The notes: a model not told the origin generated them from the letters alone. A stretch of 64,000 nt of DNA from Muscardinus avellanarius (GCA_963383645.1 OY726557.1:155807201-155871200), one strand, 5' to 3'; numbered from the stretch's first letter, positions 37,146 through 49,599 are shown. Numbers and translations are program-made.

Positions 37146-37632
37146 AAAGCAGTTTGCACAGAAGGAACTGATGATGGCTAACAATTCTGATCTGCAGTTG
37201 CTTACTTTAGGTTCTTGGATGTTATCCTGTTTGTCTCTGGAGTCAGGTGAAGTTAGGCAAGATGGTGCTACTGTGGTGCCCGTGGCCTCAAGGTGAACAA
37301 GTTTCTTTTCTGGTGTTGAGCACCACTCTGGATCACTGGAGAGTGTGGTAAACTTGGCAACCACTGCTAGAAGTTGTAGTCAGTATTTGTGCAGGAGAAA
37401 ACTTATGTCTTACAACTCCAATGATCTGAAACTTCTCACTCTTTGTTTTCCTGTTTGTCTCTGGAGTTGGGTGCAGTGAGGCAAGATGTCAGAGCCGGCA
37501 GCCATAACACAGGCAGGTTTCTTTTCTGCTCTGTGGTTGGTCTGCTAAACTTTTTTTTTCTTCCTGAGCCTTGTACCTATTGTTTTATTCCTCTACTTAC
37601 AGTATTTTCTGGATTTGTAGAACACTATTTTT

Positions 37633-37820
37633 TTTTTTTTTTTGCAGTACTGGGCATGGAACACTTCTGCCTCTGGACTACATCCCAGACCTACATATTT
37701 TATTTGGAAACAGGGTCTCTTAAGCCAGAAAGGCTTGCTTCAAACCTATATGATCCTCCTGTCTCCGCCTCCCAAGTGCAGAGATTACAAGCAAGTGTGT
37801 GCCACCATACCTGGCTTAGA
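37633..37820 (-). repeat. B1-dID SINE
   Basis: Plus strand T run, gcagtactgggcatggaaca, gggtctcttaagccagaaag, gtgccaccatacctggct. Confidence 0.9.
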
Positions 37821-37911
37821 ACACTGTTTTTAAGGCAGTGGAGATGGGGTGTAGCAGGACTGGTATGTAATGCTTTCCTCAGTTACCATTTTCCTGGAAG
37901 TCTCATTCTTT

Positions 37912-38043
37912 TTGTTTTTAAAACAGGGTCTCACTGAGTTTCCAAGGGCCCCACTAAGTAGCTGAGGCTATCCATGAACCATGATCCTTTGGTCTCCAAC
38001 TACCAAATGCTGGAATTACAAGCATGTGCCACCACACTTGGCT
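37912..38043 (-). repeat. Partial B1-dID SINE (B1 half)
   Basis: Plus strand aaaacagggtctcactgagt to gtgccaccacacttggc. The ID half is missing. It abuts the 3' tail of the next antisense L1. Confidence 0.85.
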
Positions 38044-38932
38044 TATTTTTTATTTTTTATTGGTGCATTTTAGTCATACATCTTAATAAAATACAAGGTG
38101 GTAGAGACACACATTCACACTTCAGTGATTTCAGAGTGATTAACTTTGATATGTTTTTTGAATATACATCATGTATATTAGAAATTTTCTTTCTTCCCCT
38201 CTCCCATCATCCTCAGGTCACCTTATTTGCTCATCTATGTTTCCTCCTTCTTCTTCTAGAGTTTCTCCTATCAACCATTTTCTCCCTAGCTTCTGCGTAT
38301 TAGAGACAGCATCCCTCCCCCCTTTTTTTTTACTTTTTGTGCCTGACTAATCTCACTAAGCATAATGTTCTCCAGTTCCGTCTATTTCTCTGCAAATAAC
38401 ATGAGTTTGTTTTTCTTAATGGCTGAGTAAAATCCCATGTGCACATATCCCATAGATTTTTAACCCATTCATCTATTGATGCAATTTGCCAATTTCTTCT
38501 AGCTTTTCCATTTTGTTGGACTATAGTTTTTCAAAATAGTTTTTGATAATCCTCTGGATTTCCACACTTTTGGTGAGGCAATACTTCTTCTTTTAATCTC
38601 TCAATTTATTAGTTTGGGTTGATTCTTTTGGTTAGGTTGGCTATTCACTTATTTATCTTATTTATTTATTTTTTTTGGGGGGGAAACCAGCCTTTTGTTT
38701 TTGTTAATATTCTGTATTATTTATTTATTCTATACTTTATTAATTTCTACTATGTTTTAATAATTTCCTGTTTTCTACTCACATTGGGGTTAGTTTTTTT
38801 TTTTCAAGGGCTTTGAAGTATATGATTAGGTTATTTATTTGTTGATGTTCTGTTTTTATGTGGGCACTCAGTGCTATGAATTTTCCTCTAGGTGCTCCAG
38901 AGTTTTGATATGTTGTGTCTCTATTTAGTTTT

Positions 38933-39071
38933 TTTTAATTTTTTATTGGTGCATTATATTCATATATCATATTGTGGTAAAAAAAAAAAACTTGTGTGTA
39001 CATACATGTACACATCACTGATTTAACCCCTACCCAATTCCCACCCCATTCCCTCCCCATAAAGAAGGCAG
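38933..39071 (-). mobile_element. Short L1 3' end with 13-nt target duplication
   Basis: The perfect repeat tctatttagtttt lies at 38920-38932 and 39072-39084 around a 139-bp antisense L1 3' terminus (ttttattggtgcattatatt), nested in an older antisense L1. Extreme 5' truncation. Confidence 0.9.
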
Positions 39072-40344
39072 TCTATTTAGTTTTGTTTCTAGTACTTTCT
39101 TAATTTTACTCTTTACTTGTTTTATGACTCATTCCTCATTTGGCAGTGTGGTGGTCAGTGCCAAAGATTTTCTGTGGTTACTCTAGTTCTTCTTATAGTT
39201 TCTTTCTAGTTTAATTCCAATGTGAACTGAAAAGATGCAAGGAAATATGTCACATTTTTAATCTTGCTCATGATCACTTTGTGGCCTGGCATATGGTCTG
39301 TTTTGGAGAAGGTTGCGTAAGCAGCTAGGAACAATTTGAACTCTGCTGTCATTGAGTAGAATATTCTGTATGTGTTTATTAGTACTATTTGGCTTATTGT
39401 GTTCTTTGAGTCTGAGGCATATGTATTAACCTTGTGTCTAAAAGATCAGTTTAGCTGTGTGGGAGGAGTGAAATCTCCCAGTATTGTATGAAAATCTATG
39501 TGTGACTTACTATCACAAAGATTTTGTTTTATGAAATTGGCCATACCTATGTTTGAGGCATAAATGTTGACTATCATTATTTTCTCTTGATGTATTTTTT
39601 CTTTTACTAGTAAAAATTGACTGCTTTGTCTCTTCTGATGTACTTAGACTTGAAGTCTATTTTTTAATATCATAGTTGCTACTCCTGCTGTATTTAAGTT
39701 TCATTGGCATGGATTCCCTTGCTCCAGCCCTTCACTATTAGTTTATGACTATCTTTACTTGTAAGGTATATTTATTGTAGGCAGCATATAGATGGGTTCT
39801 GATTTTTAATCCATTTTGCTACCTTGTGTATTTTTATTGGGAAGTTGAGGCCATTTATATTCATCATGCTTACAGAGAAATGATTTTTTATTTCTAACAC
39901 GTTGAATTTTAACTTGTTTGTGGTACTGCTTATTCTTCTTTGCTTAGTTGTTCGTTTAATGAACATTTTGTTTTTTTAGTTCTGACACTTATTACTAATT
40001 TCTTCTTTATAATAAATCTATTTGATTATTTTATGCTGGTTTGGAAGACATAAATTCCTTCAACTTCTGTTTGTCGTGAAAGATTTGTATTTTCCCATTG
40101 AATATGCGAGATAATTTTGCTGGGTGGAAAATTTTTGGCTGGAAGTTGTTTTAATTCAGAGTTTGTAATTTGTTATTCCATCACCTCCTGGCTTTCATGA
40201 CTTGTTTTGGGATGTCTGGAGTGACTCTAATTGTTTTGCTTCTGAATGTTACTTGGTCTTTTGCTTCTGTCACCTTTAAGATTCTCTCCTTGTCCTCTAC
40301 ATATGTCAGTTTGACTGTTATGTGGCATGGTAAAACTTCTCTGT

Positions 40345-40940
40345 TCTTATTTTTTTTATTTTTTAAAAAATTGCATGTAGCCATACATCTTAATGAGATA
40401 AAAGACTTGCTGAAACATACATGCACACATCACCCAATTAGCCCTTACCCAATTCCCATTCATTACCTTCCCATTCCTTTTTCCCATGCTTGGCTTAGTG
40501 GTTGACTTTGATATGTTTGTTTAAGTACATCATGCACTTTAGAGAGTTGCCTTCTTCCCCCCTCCCATCTCCTTAGTTTGGTTGCCTTATTTTCTCCTCT
40601 AAAGAATCTCCTTCTTCATCTAAACTTCCTCCTGTTACACATTTTTCTCTAGCTTTCGCATATTAGGGAAAGCATCTGATTTCTTAGTTTTTGTAACTGA
40701 CTAATCTCACATAGCATAATGTTCTCCAGTTCCATCAATTTCCCTGTAAATGATGTAATTGTGTTTTTTTTATGGCTGAGTAAATTTTCATTGTGTAAAC
40801 ATCCCACCATTTTGTAATCCATTCATCTGTGGATGGACATCTTGGCTGGTTCCATGGTTTGGCAATGGTGAATTGTGCAGCTATGAATATAAATACATAT
40901 GCATTAGTTTGGTAGTTTGCTTTCCTTTCTTATTTAAATA
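40345..40940 (-). mobile_element. L1 3' end nested in antisense L1 ORF1
   Basis: Antisense L1 3' segment (tagccatacatcttaatgag through tagtttggtagtttgctttc) interrupts ORF1. The likely duplication ttcttattt lies at both borders (about 40343 and 40937). Confidence 0.8.
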
Positions 40941-41771
40941 GGGTTCTATATGTTTTCTATACCTTTGTATTGACCTCTTTTTCTAATTTTGGGTAATTTT
41001 TCTGATATTATTTCTTTGAAAACTGTTGATCTCTTTGTCCTTTATATGCCTATTATTCTTAGAATAGCTCTTATATATCTTCAATATCCAATTCATGCTG
41101 TTGAATTGTTTTTTTCTTCTAAATTATATGTTATATGTTTAATTTTGGAGTGGTTATCTTCTAAGAATGAGATTCCATTTTCCAAGTGATCTAGTCTACT
41201 GTTTATAGTTTGTATTATTGCCTTCATTTCAATCATTTCAATGATTGCATCTTTCACTTTCTTTAGAACTTCTTCATTATTATTAAGGGTGTCAAATTAT
41301 TTGTTTCTTTATTTCTTTGTTTCTATAAATCCTGTATTATTTCTGTTATTAAAGTCCTGGTTTGTCCTTTTTGGTGATCTCTGCAATTCTGTGTTAACTG
41401 GTTTTATTATTATGGGGTTGTTGGAGCTCATTGCTTTTTTAATTTACTTTTTTCTCAAGATTTTAGTTTTCTTAAGTTTGTATTTTCATTGCTTTCAATA
41501 GCTTTCTCTCACTCTGTCATCTGGTATATATAGGGAAAAGGTTGTGTTGTATTCAGTGATAAAGTTTGAGGGAGGAGAAAGATGTGGGAGTAGTAAATGT
41601 AAGAATAGGGTAAAGTAGCACATAGAGTAGAATGAGAGTATGAGAGTAGTAAAGTAATACATAGTAGCGATTAGAGATAGTGAATATATAAATGATTCTA
41701 GTAACCAGTGTAGAGTGTAGTCACCAATGTAGAGTATTTAGGTATGAATATGAAGTGGATTTTATACAAGA

Positions 41772-41773
41772 CA

Positions 41774-41817
<44 letters not shown>

Positions 41818-41818
41818 A
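41772..41818. repeat. (GAAA)n microsatellite
   Basis: Pure GAAA tetranucleotides in the L1 5'UTR. They produce artificial Lys/Glu- and Phe/Ser-rich frames. Confidence 0.95.
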
Positions 41819-43261
41819 GAAAAAGAGTAAAGGGAATAGATATGAAAGAGGAGAGAAGCTTGAAAGAGGGGTGGTAAAGAGTGCACACACACTTGCATGC
41901 AAAAAAAGAACCTTTCAAAGATTTGATTAAAGAGCAAACTTGGCCTCTGCATACCTCCTGAGTTTGCATGGATTCTTTGAGCTGTTTTTTACTTTTTATG
42001 TTAGGTTCTTGAACAAATTCTAAGCTCTTTCATTTGCTCTGTAACGTATAGCAATGATGCCACTTTGTAGTCTCACATTTTGGTCTCCTTCAATGATTGG
42101 GACAATGGCCTGGTTTCTCTGCCTCTGCAGGCACTGAGTACCATTGGTTGCCATCATGCTACAAACCTGGATCTCTGATCTCTCCACAGGGCCTGCTTCT
42201 GAATTTCTCTCTGTCTACACAGGTTGCAGGTATCACTGGGGCACATCTCCAAGCTTTTCACAGACCCTGAGCCTGCATTTCTCCCCATCTATATGTTTGA
42301 CAGGTGTGACTGGGACCAAATCCAGTATATATGTTGGGTCATTATTCTCCATAGATAGGACTGGTTTAGTCTGACTTCTCTCAGTTACCACAATTGGGTG
42401 GTCTGTGGCAATCTCTGGAGGCCCTACAAGGTTGCTGGGCCCTGTGTACTGTAGACCTTTTCACCCAATTGGAACTAGTAGTTATCTGCTAATTCATTCT
42501 TCTGCTCTAACAGCAGACTCCACCCTACCTTTACCAGGTTGAACGGCAGACTCAATAGAATTTTGAGTCTATTGTTTGCTGTGTGAATCCCTGTGGCTTC
42601 AGTGGGCCTTCCCTTGTGGTGACAGATAGTTTACTTATAGTGTTGTTTAGTGCTGCTCTGTATCTCTGGAGGACTCAGTGTATTCAGCTGCTGCTGCTGC
42701 AGGTTCTAGCTGGATGTCTAGAAAGTAGGATCTCTTTGTAGAGTGGAGCCAGGGTCCAAGCGATTACAATTTTAATGAGCTGCAGCTGCTTACTTTGTAT
42801 CAAGTCATTGCTCTTTTGCTGAGTTTTTGGAGGTTGCACTGCTAGCAGTCCTAGTGTGGTTAGGCAAAATGGCACTGCCACAATCCCTCAGGCTGTAGCT
42901 ATTTCCATGAAATATTTAAAGGGTATTTCAGGGTACTTTGCTCTCCTCTATTTTGTCCTCTGGCTTTTTTCCACTGCTTTCAATTTGTTGTTGCTTCATT
43001 CATTTTTGTGGGATTTTTCTCCTATAAAGTTGTTGTTTTCACAAAGATAGAAATTTATGTCAGCTGGACTCTGTTGTTCTGCTTTTCTTATTTACCATCC
43101 TCCCCCAAATCCCTAGTGTCTACTAGATTTAATTGACTTTGAACTCCAATAAAAAAATTAGCTGCATTAGATTACTTCATAATTTTTTTAAAAAAATAAA
43201 TTATTATATAGGTATTAGGTACATTTTATATTATCTAGTTGTATACTTTTTTATTCCTTTT

Positions 43262-43425
43262 TTACATATGCATACCCATGTTCATAGCAGCACAGTTTGC
43301 AATAACAAAAATATGGAACCAACCTAGGTGTCTATCAAAAGATTAATGGATTACAAAATTATTGGAAATACACACAATGGAATTCTACTCAGCAATAAAT
43401 AAAAACAAAATGTGAATTATAGTCC
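43262..43425 (+). mobile_element. Old L1 3' fragment
   Basis: catgttcatagcagcacagt, then aatggaattctactcagcaa: a diverged piece of the region upstream of the L1 3'UTR. Confidence 0.7.
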
Positions 43426-43616
43426 TTGTTTTTGGTAGGTGCATGATCTCAGGCAAGGCAGAAGAAAAGAGGAATAAACAGAGTTCTTGATGAATAGGTA
43501 GAATAAAGAAATCTGCATGTAACCACTTAGCAATGCTGCCAATCCAAACTCAGAGGAAGTGGTATGATGGTCACCAGCCATAGGGTTCCAGGGAATGGAG
43601 CCTAACTGAGGAGAGC

Positions 43617-43620
<4 letters not shown>

Positions 43621-43658
<38 letters not shown>
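43621..43658. repeat. (GT)n microsatellite
   Basis: Pure GT run. Confidence 0.95.
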
Positions 43659-43660
<2 letters not shown>

Positions 43661-43779
43661 GGGGATTGTGTGAAGCCTGGCCACCTTTGAGAGTAATCAG
43701 CATATTACATATGTTCACTTTTCTAGATGTGGTTGGAAGAACCCCATGAAGAGCTTTACCAAACATCTTCATAACTTTT

Positions 43780-43855
43780 GTGTGTGTGTAGTACTGGAGA
43801 TTGAACCCAGAGCATTTTGCTTCTGAGCTACACTCCCAGACCAATTTTATTTTGT
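43780..43855 (-). repeat. SINE fragment (ID-like half)
   Basis: Plus strand tagtactggagattgaaccc to gagctacactcccagacc. Left part of an antisense SINE, truncated by the L1 tail that follows. Confidence 0.7.
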
Positions 43856-43884
43856 ATTTATTTTATTTATTTTTAATTTATTTT

Positions 43885-44608
43885 TTAATTTTTATTGGTG
43901 CATTGTAGTTATACATCTTAATAAAATAAAAGATGGCAGAGACATACATGCACACATCACTCAATTAGTTCTTACCCATTTCTTACCTCCTTCCCTCTCC
44001 CTCCCTCCTTCTTGTGCTTGGTTTGGCTTAGTGATTGACTTGTATATGTTTGCTTAAGTACATCATGTGCTTTAGAAAATTTCCCTCTTCCCTCAGTTTG
44101 ATCACCTTATTTGCTTATCTATAGAATCTCCTTCATCTAGATTCCTCCTCTTATCCATTTCTTCTTAGCTTTTGCATATTAGGGAAAGCATCTGATTTCT
44201 TAGTTTTTGTGACTGACTAATCTCACTTAGCATAATATCTTCCAGTTACATCTATTTCCCTATAAATGATGTAATTGTGTTTTTCTTTATGGCTGAGTAA
44301 AATTCCATTGTGTACATTTCCCACAGTTTTGTAATCCATTCATCTGTTGATGGACATTTTGGCTGGTTTTATAGTTTGGCAATGGTGAATTGTGCAGCTA
44401 TGAACATAGATATGCGTGCATTAGTTTGGTAGTTTGGTTTTCTTTCTTTTGGGTAGATACCCAGAAGTGGTATTTCCGGATCATATGGTAAATTCATTTC
44501 CATTCTTCTGAGGATCCTCCATACTGTTTTTCAAAGTGGTTGCTCTAATTTGCAATCCCACCAACAATGTTTTAGAGTTCCCACTTCTCTACATCCTCGC
44601 CAGCATTT
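43885..44608 (-). mobile_element. L1 3' end
   Basis: Antisense, from tttttattggtgcattgtag to ctacatcctcgccagcattt. Relatively well preserved. It ends close to the 3' side of the NOL8 retrocopy. Confidence 0.9.
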
Positions 44609-44977
44609 TATAAAAATGTTTCATTTTTGAAGTAATGAGTAAATATAGATGTTTTCCACAAGAAAAAAATGATAGCAACCAGAATGATATTCCACCAACT
44701 GGAATTTGGTTACTCATTTACTGTAAAATTTATTCTCTGTCAGCTAAAATTGTTCTCTAGATGAGTTTCTGTAGATGAGCCCTGTTTACATTTAGTATAG
44801 AAACAAATACTTATCTTTATTACTTTGATTTTACTTTTTCCATCTTTATGTTTCTTCTGGCAATATACAGGTAGGATACCATTCTAAAATATTTTGTAAA
44901 TAGTACTTCCTACTCATCTTCAGAGTAATTCAGAACTTTCATAACATCTTTCATTATTCTTGGAGTAAAAAATATCT

Positions 44978-45170
44978 AGCCAGGTATCATGATGCATGCC
45001 TTTAATCCCAGTACTTGGGAGGTTGAGAAAGAAAAAACATAGTTTTATGGCTAGAATCAACAATTTAGCAAGGCTCTCAGCAACTTAGCAAGAATTTATT
45101 TTAAAAATCAAGGCTCAGGGTATAGCTCAGAGGTATAATTCCTTTGGATTCAATCCTCAGAACCAAAAAA
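44978..45170 (+). repeat. Old B1-dID SINE inside the NOL8 pseudogene
   Basis: gccaggtatcatgatgcatg head; gggtatagctcagaggtata and ggattcaatcctcagaacc tail; flanks atctag at both sides. Confidence 0.85.
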
Positions 45171-45570
45171 TAAAAATCTAGTTATCTTTTTCTCAGATAA
45201 TAAAGCTTTTGGGCTGAGCTTTTTGTGATCTGTTTCTTCAGTAACATCTTCCTCTTCCAAACTGCTATTTAGAAAACAAGGGTCAACCTGCTAAACAAAT
45301 TTCCTGGGTTTCACTGTTCTTTCTATTGGTCTTTTGCCTTACATCACAGTTTCTAAATAAAAAGAGAAGACTGTGAAACCAGTATGTTGTCTGGTCTCAT
45401 ACAAGAGATCTGCAAGATCATGAGTTTCTTTCTTTCTTTTTTTTTTTTTTGGGGGGGGGATCTCAATGTCATTATCATTACAGAGTATATCTTCTTCCTT
45501 TTCACTGAGATATTTTGTAGTGTAGAACATTTATTCCAAATCCATAGCAATATTATAACATACATTTTTA

Positions 45571-45775
45571 TTTAATTTTTTGCAGTACTGGGAATAGACT
45601 CCAGAGGCATTCTAAATCTGAGACATACCCTTAGCTCTATTTTCTTATTCTTCATTTCAAAAGAGGGACTCACTGAGTTGCAAAAGACCTCAGTAAGTAG
45701 CTAAGACTGTCTGCAAACTATGAACCTCCCATTTGCCAAATGCTGGGATTACAAGTGTGTGTCACCATGCTCAGC
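45571..45775 (-). repeat. Old B1-dID SINE with 17-nt target duplication, inside the NOL8 pseudogene
   Basis: Flanks tataacatacattttta (45554-45570) and tataacatatattttta (45776-45792) agree at 16 of 17. The SINE splits the part matching LPEV...MYYNIAMDL of NOL8. Confidence 0.9.
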
Positions 45776-46814
45776 TATAACATATATTTTTAGACCTCAG
45801 GTAGAGTTGCAGCTTTCTCTCTTTTCTTTGGTTTGGCTTCATTTTCTTTTTATTTGCTATCCCTTTTACTGTCACAAGTGGAATAGCTATGACTTATTAG
45901 ATTGTAATAGATGAAGTCTAAAATTTTTTTAGCAGCTACAGATTATTTGCTTGCAGTAATACATAGAACACTTTGTATAATACTCAGAGCTTTTGGTTTT
46001 TCCACATTAAGTTTGTCTTTCTCAGCAGTTTACCTCTTCCTGTTCTTCATCATCAATTTCTCGGAATCAAGAGTCTCTGTGTAATTTATTTTCAGTGGTA
46101 ATATATGACTGTAAAACCACAAGTCTATGCCTCTGGTTCAATATCAGGTTTCATCGTTAACTTGTTACTCTCATCTTTAGAATAAGATCCCTCATCATCA
46201 CCTCCAGAACAGCTTCCTAGATATACTATGCATAAAGTCTTTCAGTATTTACTATTTTGGATGCCTTTGCGTCCAAGTGGATGTAACTAAAGATGACCTG
46301 CTGTGCTGTTCTGGGGGTGGCTATTCAAATTTTCAGAGCATTGTGCACTAGTGCCTCCTGTACCACTTGCTGACAAGCCTCTAGGATGTCAAACATTTAT
46401 TTTTAATTTATTTTAGAATTCTTGTCTTTATCATGTACCAATAGAAAGTGAGAGGTTAGTTTTGCTTTTCTGAGTATCTTTTCTTGAAATAGGTATTTGA
46501 CAGCTACTTAAATTTGATCCTTCATCTTCTAAAGCTTCTGTCTTTGTGGTGGGATGAAGACTTCATTTGTCCAACCCTATCTTGTATGTCACTGCACTGA
46601 GACTTAAATGTTTCTTACATTTTAATGTAAATAGTTTAAAAATCTAATTCCTGCTTTCCAATTCTGAAAAGTTATGTAACATCACCTTGTGTTCATGGCC
46701 ATTAATAGTCTTTTCTGAGTTTGGATGTGGTTTGAAAGTTCTGCCACTTTGTCAATCAAGAAATAGGCCAATGAACTACATAGCCACTTCACACACACAC
46801 ACACACAGAGAGAA

Positions 46815-47390
46815 AATTAATGACCAATAAATACATGAAAGTGTTAATCATGAGCAATATGGGAAATGCAAATCTAAACTACACTGAGATTTCTTCTAAC
46901 TCCAGTTAGAGTAGTGATAGTAAAAAAAAATAAAATAAACATGAACAAATGTTGGCAAAGAATGTGGAAAAATAGAAATGCTTATATCCACTGATAGGAC
47001 TATAAATCAGTACAACCCCTGTGGAGATCAGTATGGAGGTTTCTCAAAAAAGTAGAAATGGAGTCACAATGTAATCCAGATATTCTATTCCTTTTCATCT
47101 TTCCAAAGTAATTAATGATACATGCATACTCATTTATATAGTATCAAGAGTGACAATAGGCAAATTTTGGAATCACTCTTTGAATCTGTCAACAAATAAA
47201 TTGATAAAGAAAAATGTGGTACACAAACACAATGGGATTTTACTCAGCCATAAAGAAGATTATGTTATTTGCAGGAAAAAATATGGAACTAGAGAATATT
47301 GTGGTAAGATAAGAAAGTCAAGAGTCATGTTTTATATGTGAAAGCTAGGAAAAAAATTAGAAAACAAAGACCTCATAAAAATGAAAAGAG
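46815..47390 (+). mobile_element. Old L1 fragment
   Basis: catgagcaatatgggaaatg, then gggattttactcagccataa: diverged distal ORF2/3' region of L1, preceded by a short (CA)n. Inserted into the NOL8 pseudogene. The part 47640-47960 is unassigned. Confidence 0.7.
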
Positions 47391-47421
47391 AGAAGAGTAG
47401 CATAATGAAAAGAAATAGAGG

Positions 47422-47613
47422 TCAGGCATGGTGGTACATGCTTGTAATCCCCGTGCTTGGGAGGCAGAGACAGGAGAATCGCCCAGGTTCGAAGCCAGCT
47501 GAGCTGGCTTAAGAGACCCTGTTTCCAAAAAAAAGTATAAAATAGGTCTGGGAGTGTAGACCAGAGGTAGAAGGGCTTCCAGGAACCCCAGTACCACCAA
47601 AAAAAATTTTTTT
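47422..47613 (+). repeat. B1-dID SINE with 13-nt target duplication
   Basis: The perfect repeat aaagaaatagagg lies at 47409-47421 and 47614-47626. Shorter subfamily (gccagctgagctggcttaag). Confidence 0.93.
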
Positions 47614-48164
47614 AAAGAAATAGAGGCAAGTAAATATGGAGAAAAAAGAGAACTGAGAAAAAAATCAGTTCAAATAATAATATGACCATAATGTCTCTAT
47701 CAATATTGATAACATGTATGGTGAAAAAGAGAATTCAGAAGAAAACACATCAAGTGTTAGTACATCTATTTTTGTGTCACTTTGAACCTCACAATTTTTT
47801 ATAAATACAAGACACTCATAAAATATAATTTAATATAAAAATAAATATGGAAGTCACAATCTTTTCAGAATAAATACATGGTCATAGATACATAAATATG
47901 TATAAATCATAGAAAATCTTGGGATCTTGAATATTTTTTAAAACTTTGAGCAGGTGGCTCTTTTCAACTCATCACTCTCAGTATTTGCTTTTTAAATTTT
48001 CAGGTCAGTGATAACTGACAGTGCCAAGTAAATTAAAGTAAGACTCACATGGGAATGGCTCTTTATCATAGTGCTGTATTCCTTGAGACTTTCCATCTTA
48101 CGCAGCTGGAGTCCGATATTTATGATAAAATGTTTTCACTCCATGATTGAGGAATGACTCTGCA

Positions 48165-48197
48165 TTGTTTGTTTGTTTGTTTGTTTGTTTGTTTGTT
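48165..48197. repeat. (GTTT)n microsatellite
   Basis: Eight tandem units, within the NOL8 pseudogene. Confidence 0.9.
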
Positions 48198-49284
48198 TTC
48201 TTTTCTGTTCTCTAATACAAGGCCCTGAAAGCTCATCAAAAGCAGTGGCAAGCTTATCTCTGTTACTGATAAAAGTTTGCTTGTGTACAGATATTTTTCC
48301 TTGGAAAAAATCTACTGTTTTTTACTTTACAAACCTTTTATTTCATTTATTTTATCTTCAAAGTTTTATTCTAGATGCAAGTCATTTTCAAAAATATCAT
48401 CATTAACTTGGCAAGAGACATTATTTTGATACTTAAACCTGTTGAAGAATAAAGTTGTTGAATATCTGATTTAAAATTATCCCTTAACTTCAAAGAGACT
48501 ATTTTCAGATTTTTTTGGAGGACCACTTTATTCTCTGTAAGATTTTCTTTTGCAATCATGACTCTTAATTCAACTTCAGAATCAACATGATCAGCAGTGT
48601 TTAATTTCTCTTTCTGGCTATTTCTAATCCAAAAATCTGAGAAGATACACTTTTAAGTATCTGGTCTGCTTATTATAACCAGATACAGGCTCTAATTTAG
48701 AAGGAGGTATAGAATTAGGAGGTATTTTTTGTAAAGTCTTTTTGTGTTTGAAATGTGGGCTTTCTGTTATTCCACTGGACTAAACCTTAGACTTAGAGAC
48801 TCAGGGAAATCTTTAACCTTTTTTAAATTTTATAATTTGTTGTAAAGATTAAGACAGTCAGAGAACTCTCCACTCTGTTTAATATTCATACCATCATTCA
48901 CTCCTTCCAATTCCCAAACAGGGATGAATATAGGAATAGTATTTATGAAATCTTTCCCTATCTTTTTATACTGTGGCAGTATTTTGATGGGTCATATTTT
49001 ATAATGTTTACATTTAAGTCCATTCATAAAGCTAAGAACAGGCAAAGCTTTTCTAAATTTACTCACAATCAAATGTTTGTGCCCTAGTACTTTTGTATCT
49101 TAAAGATATGACTTTTATATAGAAAGCCACCTTCTCATCTTTGTGAATAAGTTGATGTTCCCTCTTACTGATTTTATATTTGCTTCTTCTCTCACTTGGG
49201 TCAATCTGAGTAAAATTTATTCTTTAGCTAAATTTGAAAGGTTACAATTTAATTAATTTTTTATTTAAAATAAATGTATATTTT

Positions 49285-49352
49285 AATGCTTTTATTGGTG
49301 AAAAGTAGTCTCACTTCATAATGTAGTTCATAGTGATGATGACATACATCTT
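49285..49352 (-). mobile_element. Very short L1 3' end in the NOL8 pseudogene
   Basis: Plus strand cttttattggtgaaaagtag to atagtgatgatgacatacat resembles the rarer L1 3' terminus. It interrupts the RRM-coding part of the NOL8 copy between the RIAKEDV codons and the LQI-LAKE codons. Confidence 0.55.
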
Positions 49353-49599
49353 CTTTTGCTATTCTCAGATTGATATATGCAAAGAATTTCTGTTTTTTTT
49401 TAATCATTTTTCTGTGTAATGATCTCCACATAAGAAACTTCTCCAAATCTGCTGATTTTTTTGAACTGAGGATCAAATGCTGAAGTGATTTTTGTTGGTC
49501 TATCTCAGAAATAGATTAGCCATGGCTACCCACAAAAAAGGTACTTCATTTTTATGAATAGCTTTTATGAAGGCTTGGCATATGCTTAGTGTAATCTAC

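Larger units (their letters stand above)
34431..37911 (-). mobile_element. Antisense L1: ORF1 and 5'UTR with nested insertions
   Basis: Minus-strand L1. ORF1 C-terminal codons start at about 34431, are interrupted at 34494-34840 by another insertion, then ORF1 runs to about 35690. A 5'UTR follows to about 37911. A minus-strand frame at 34925-35263 retains recognisable ORF1 C-terminal motif order (IIVKLSNVEAKERIL, then RGKPIRIILEFPNQV). The 5'UTR contains repeated blocks: cctgtttgtctctggagt at about 37228 and 37450, and ccactgctggaagttgtag-type blocks near 36720, 36912 and 37360. Two full SINEs lie inside the 5'UTR and a partial one at its end. Decayed. Confidence 0.75.
38045..43100 (-). mobile_element. 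Antisense L1, internally deleted, with two nested L1 3' ends
   Basis: From left: 3'UTR (38045-38490), then a jump directly to the ORF2 segment before the reverse transcriptase core (38490 on), the ORF2 endonuclease region to about 39966, ORF1 (about 40060-41520, interrupted at 40345-40940) and 5'UTR to about 43100. The minus-strand frame at 39772-39966 still shows the ORF2 N-terminus with MNINGLNFPIKIHK. The reverse transcriptase catalytic core is absent. Many stops and indels. Confidence 0.8.
44820..49560 (-). pseudogene. NOL8: Processed pseudogene of NOL8 (nucleolar protein 8)
   Basis: Minus-strand blocks follow the NOL8 protein from its RRM to its C-terminus without introns: SRFGEVSYVEIITQKND (near 49440, RRM), VSKF...LPVL (near 49040), IGKDFINTIPI (near 48950), ELRVMIAKEN (near 48560), NAESFLNHGVK (near 48150), LVHNAL (46325-46359), DDEEQEEVN (46030-46061), SEKEED (near 45500), EEEDVTEETDHKK (near 45240) and KHKDGKSKIK (near 44840). 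NOL8 is a nucleolar RNA-binding protein involved in rRNA processing. The copy has numerous stops and shifting frames, so it makes no protein. Between about 46790 and 47960 an L1, a SINE and other sequence replace part of the middle. AATAAA lies downstream on the minus strand (about 44735). Assignment rests on remembered family sequence, but the ordered matches make it firm. Confidence 0.92.
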
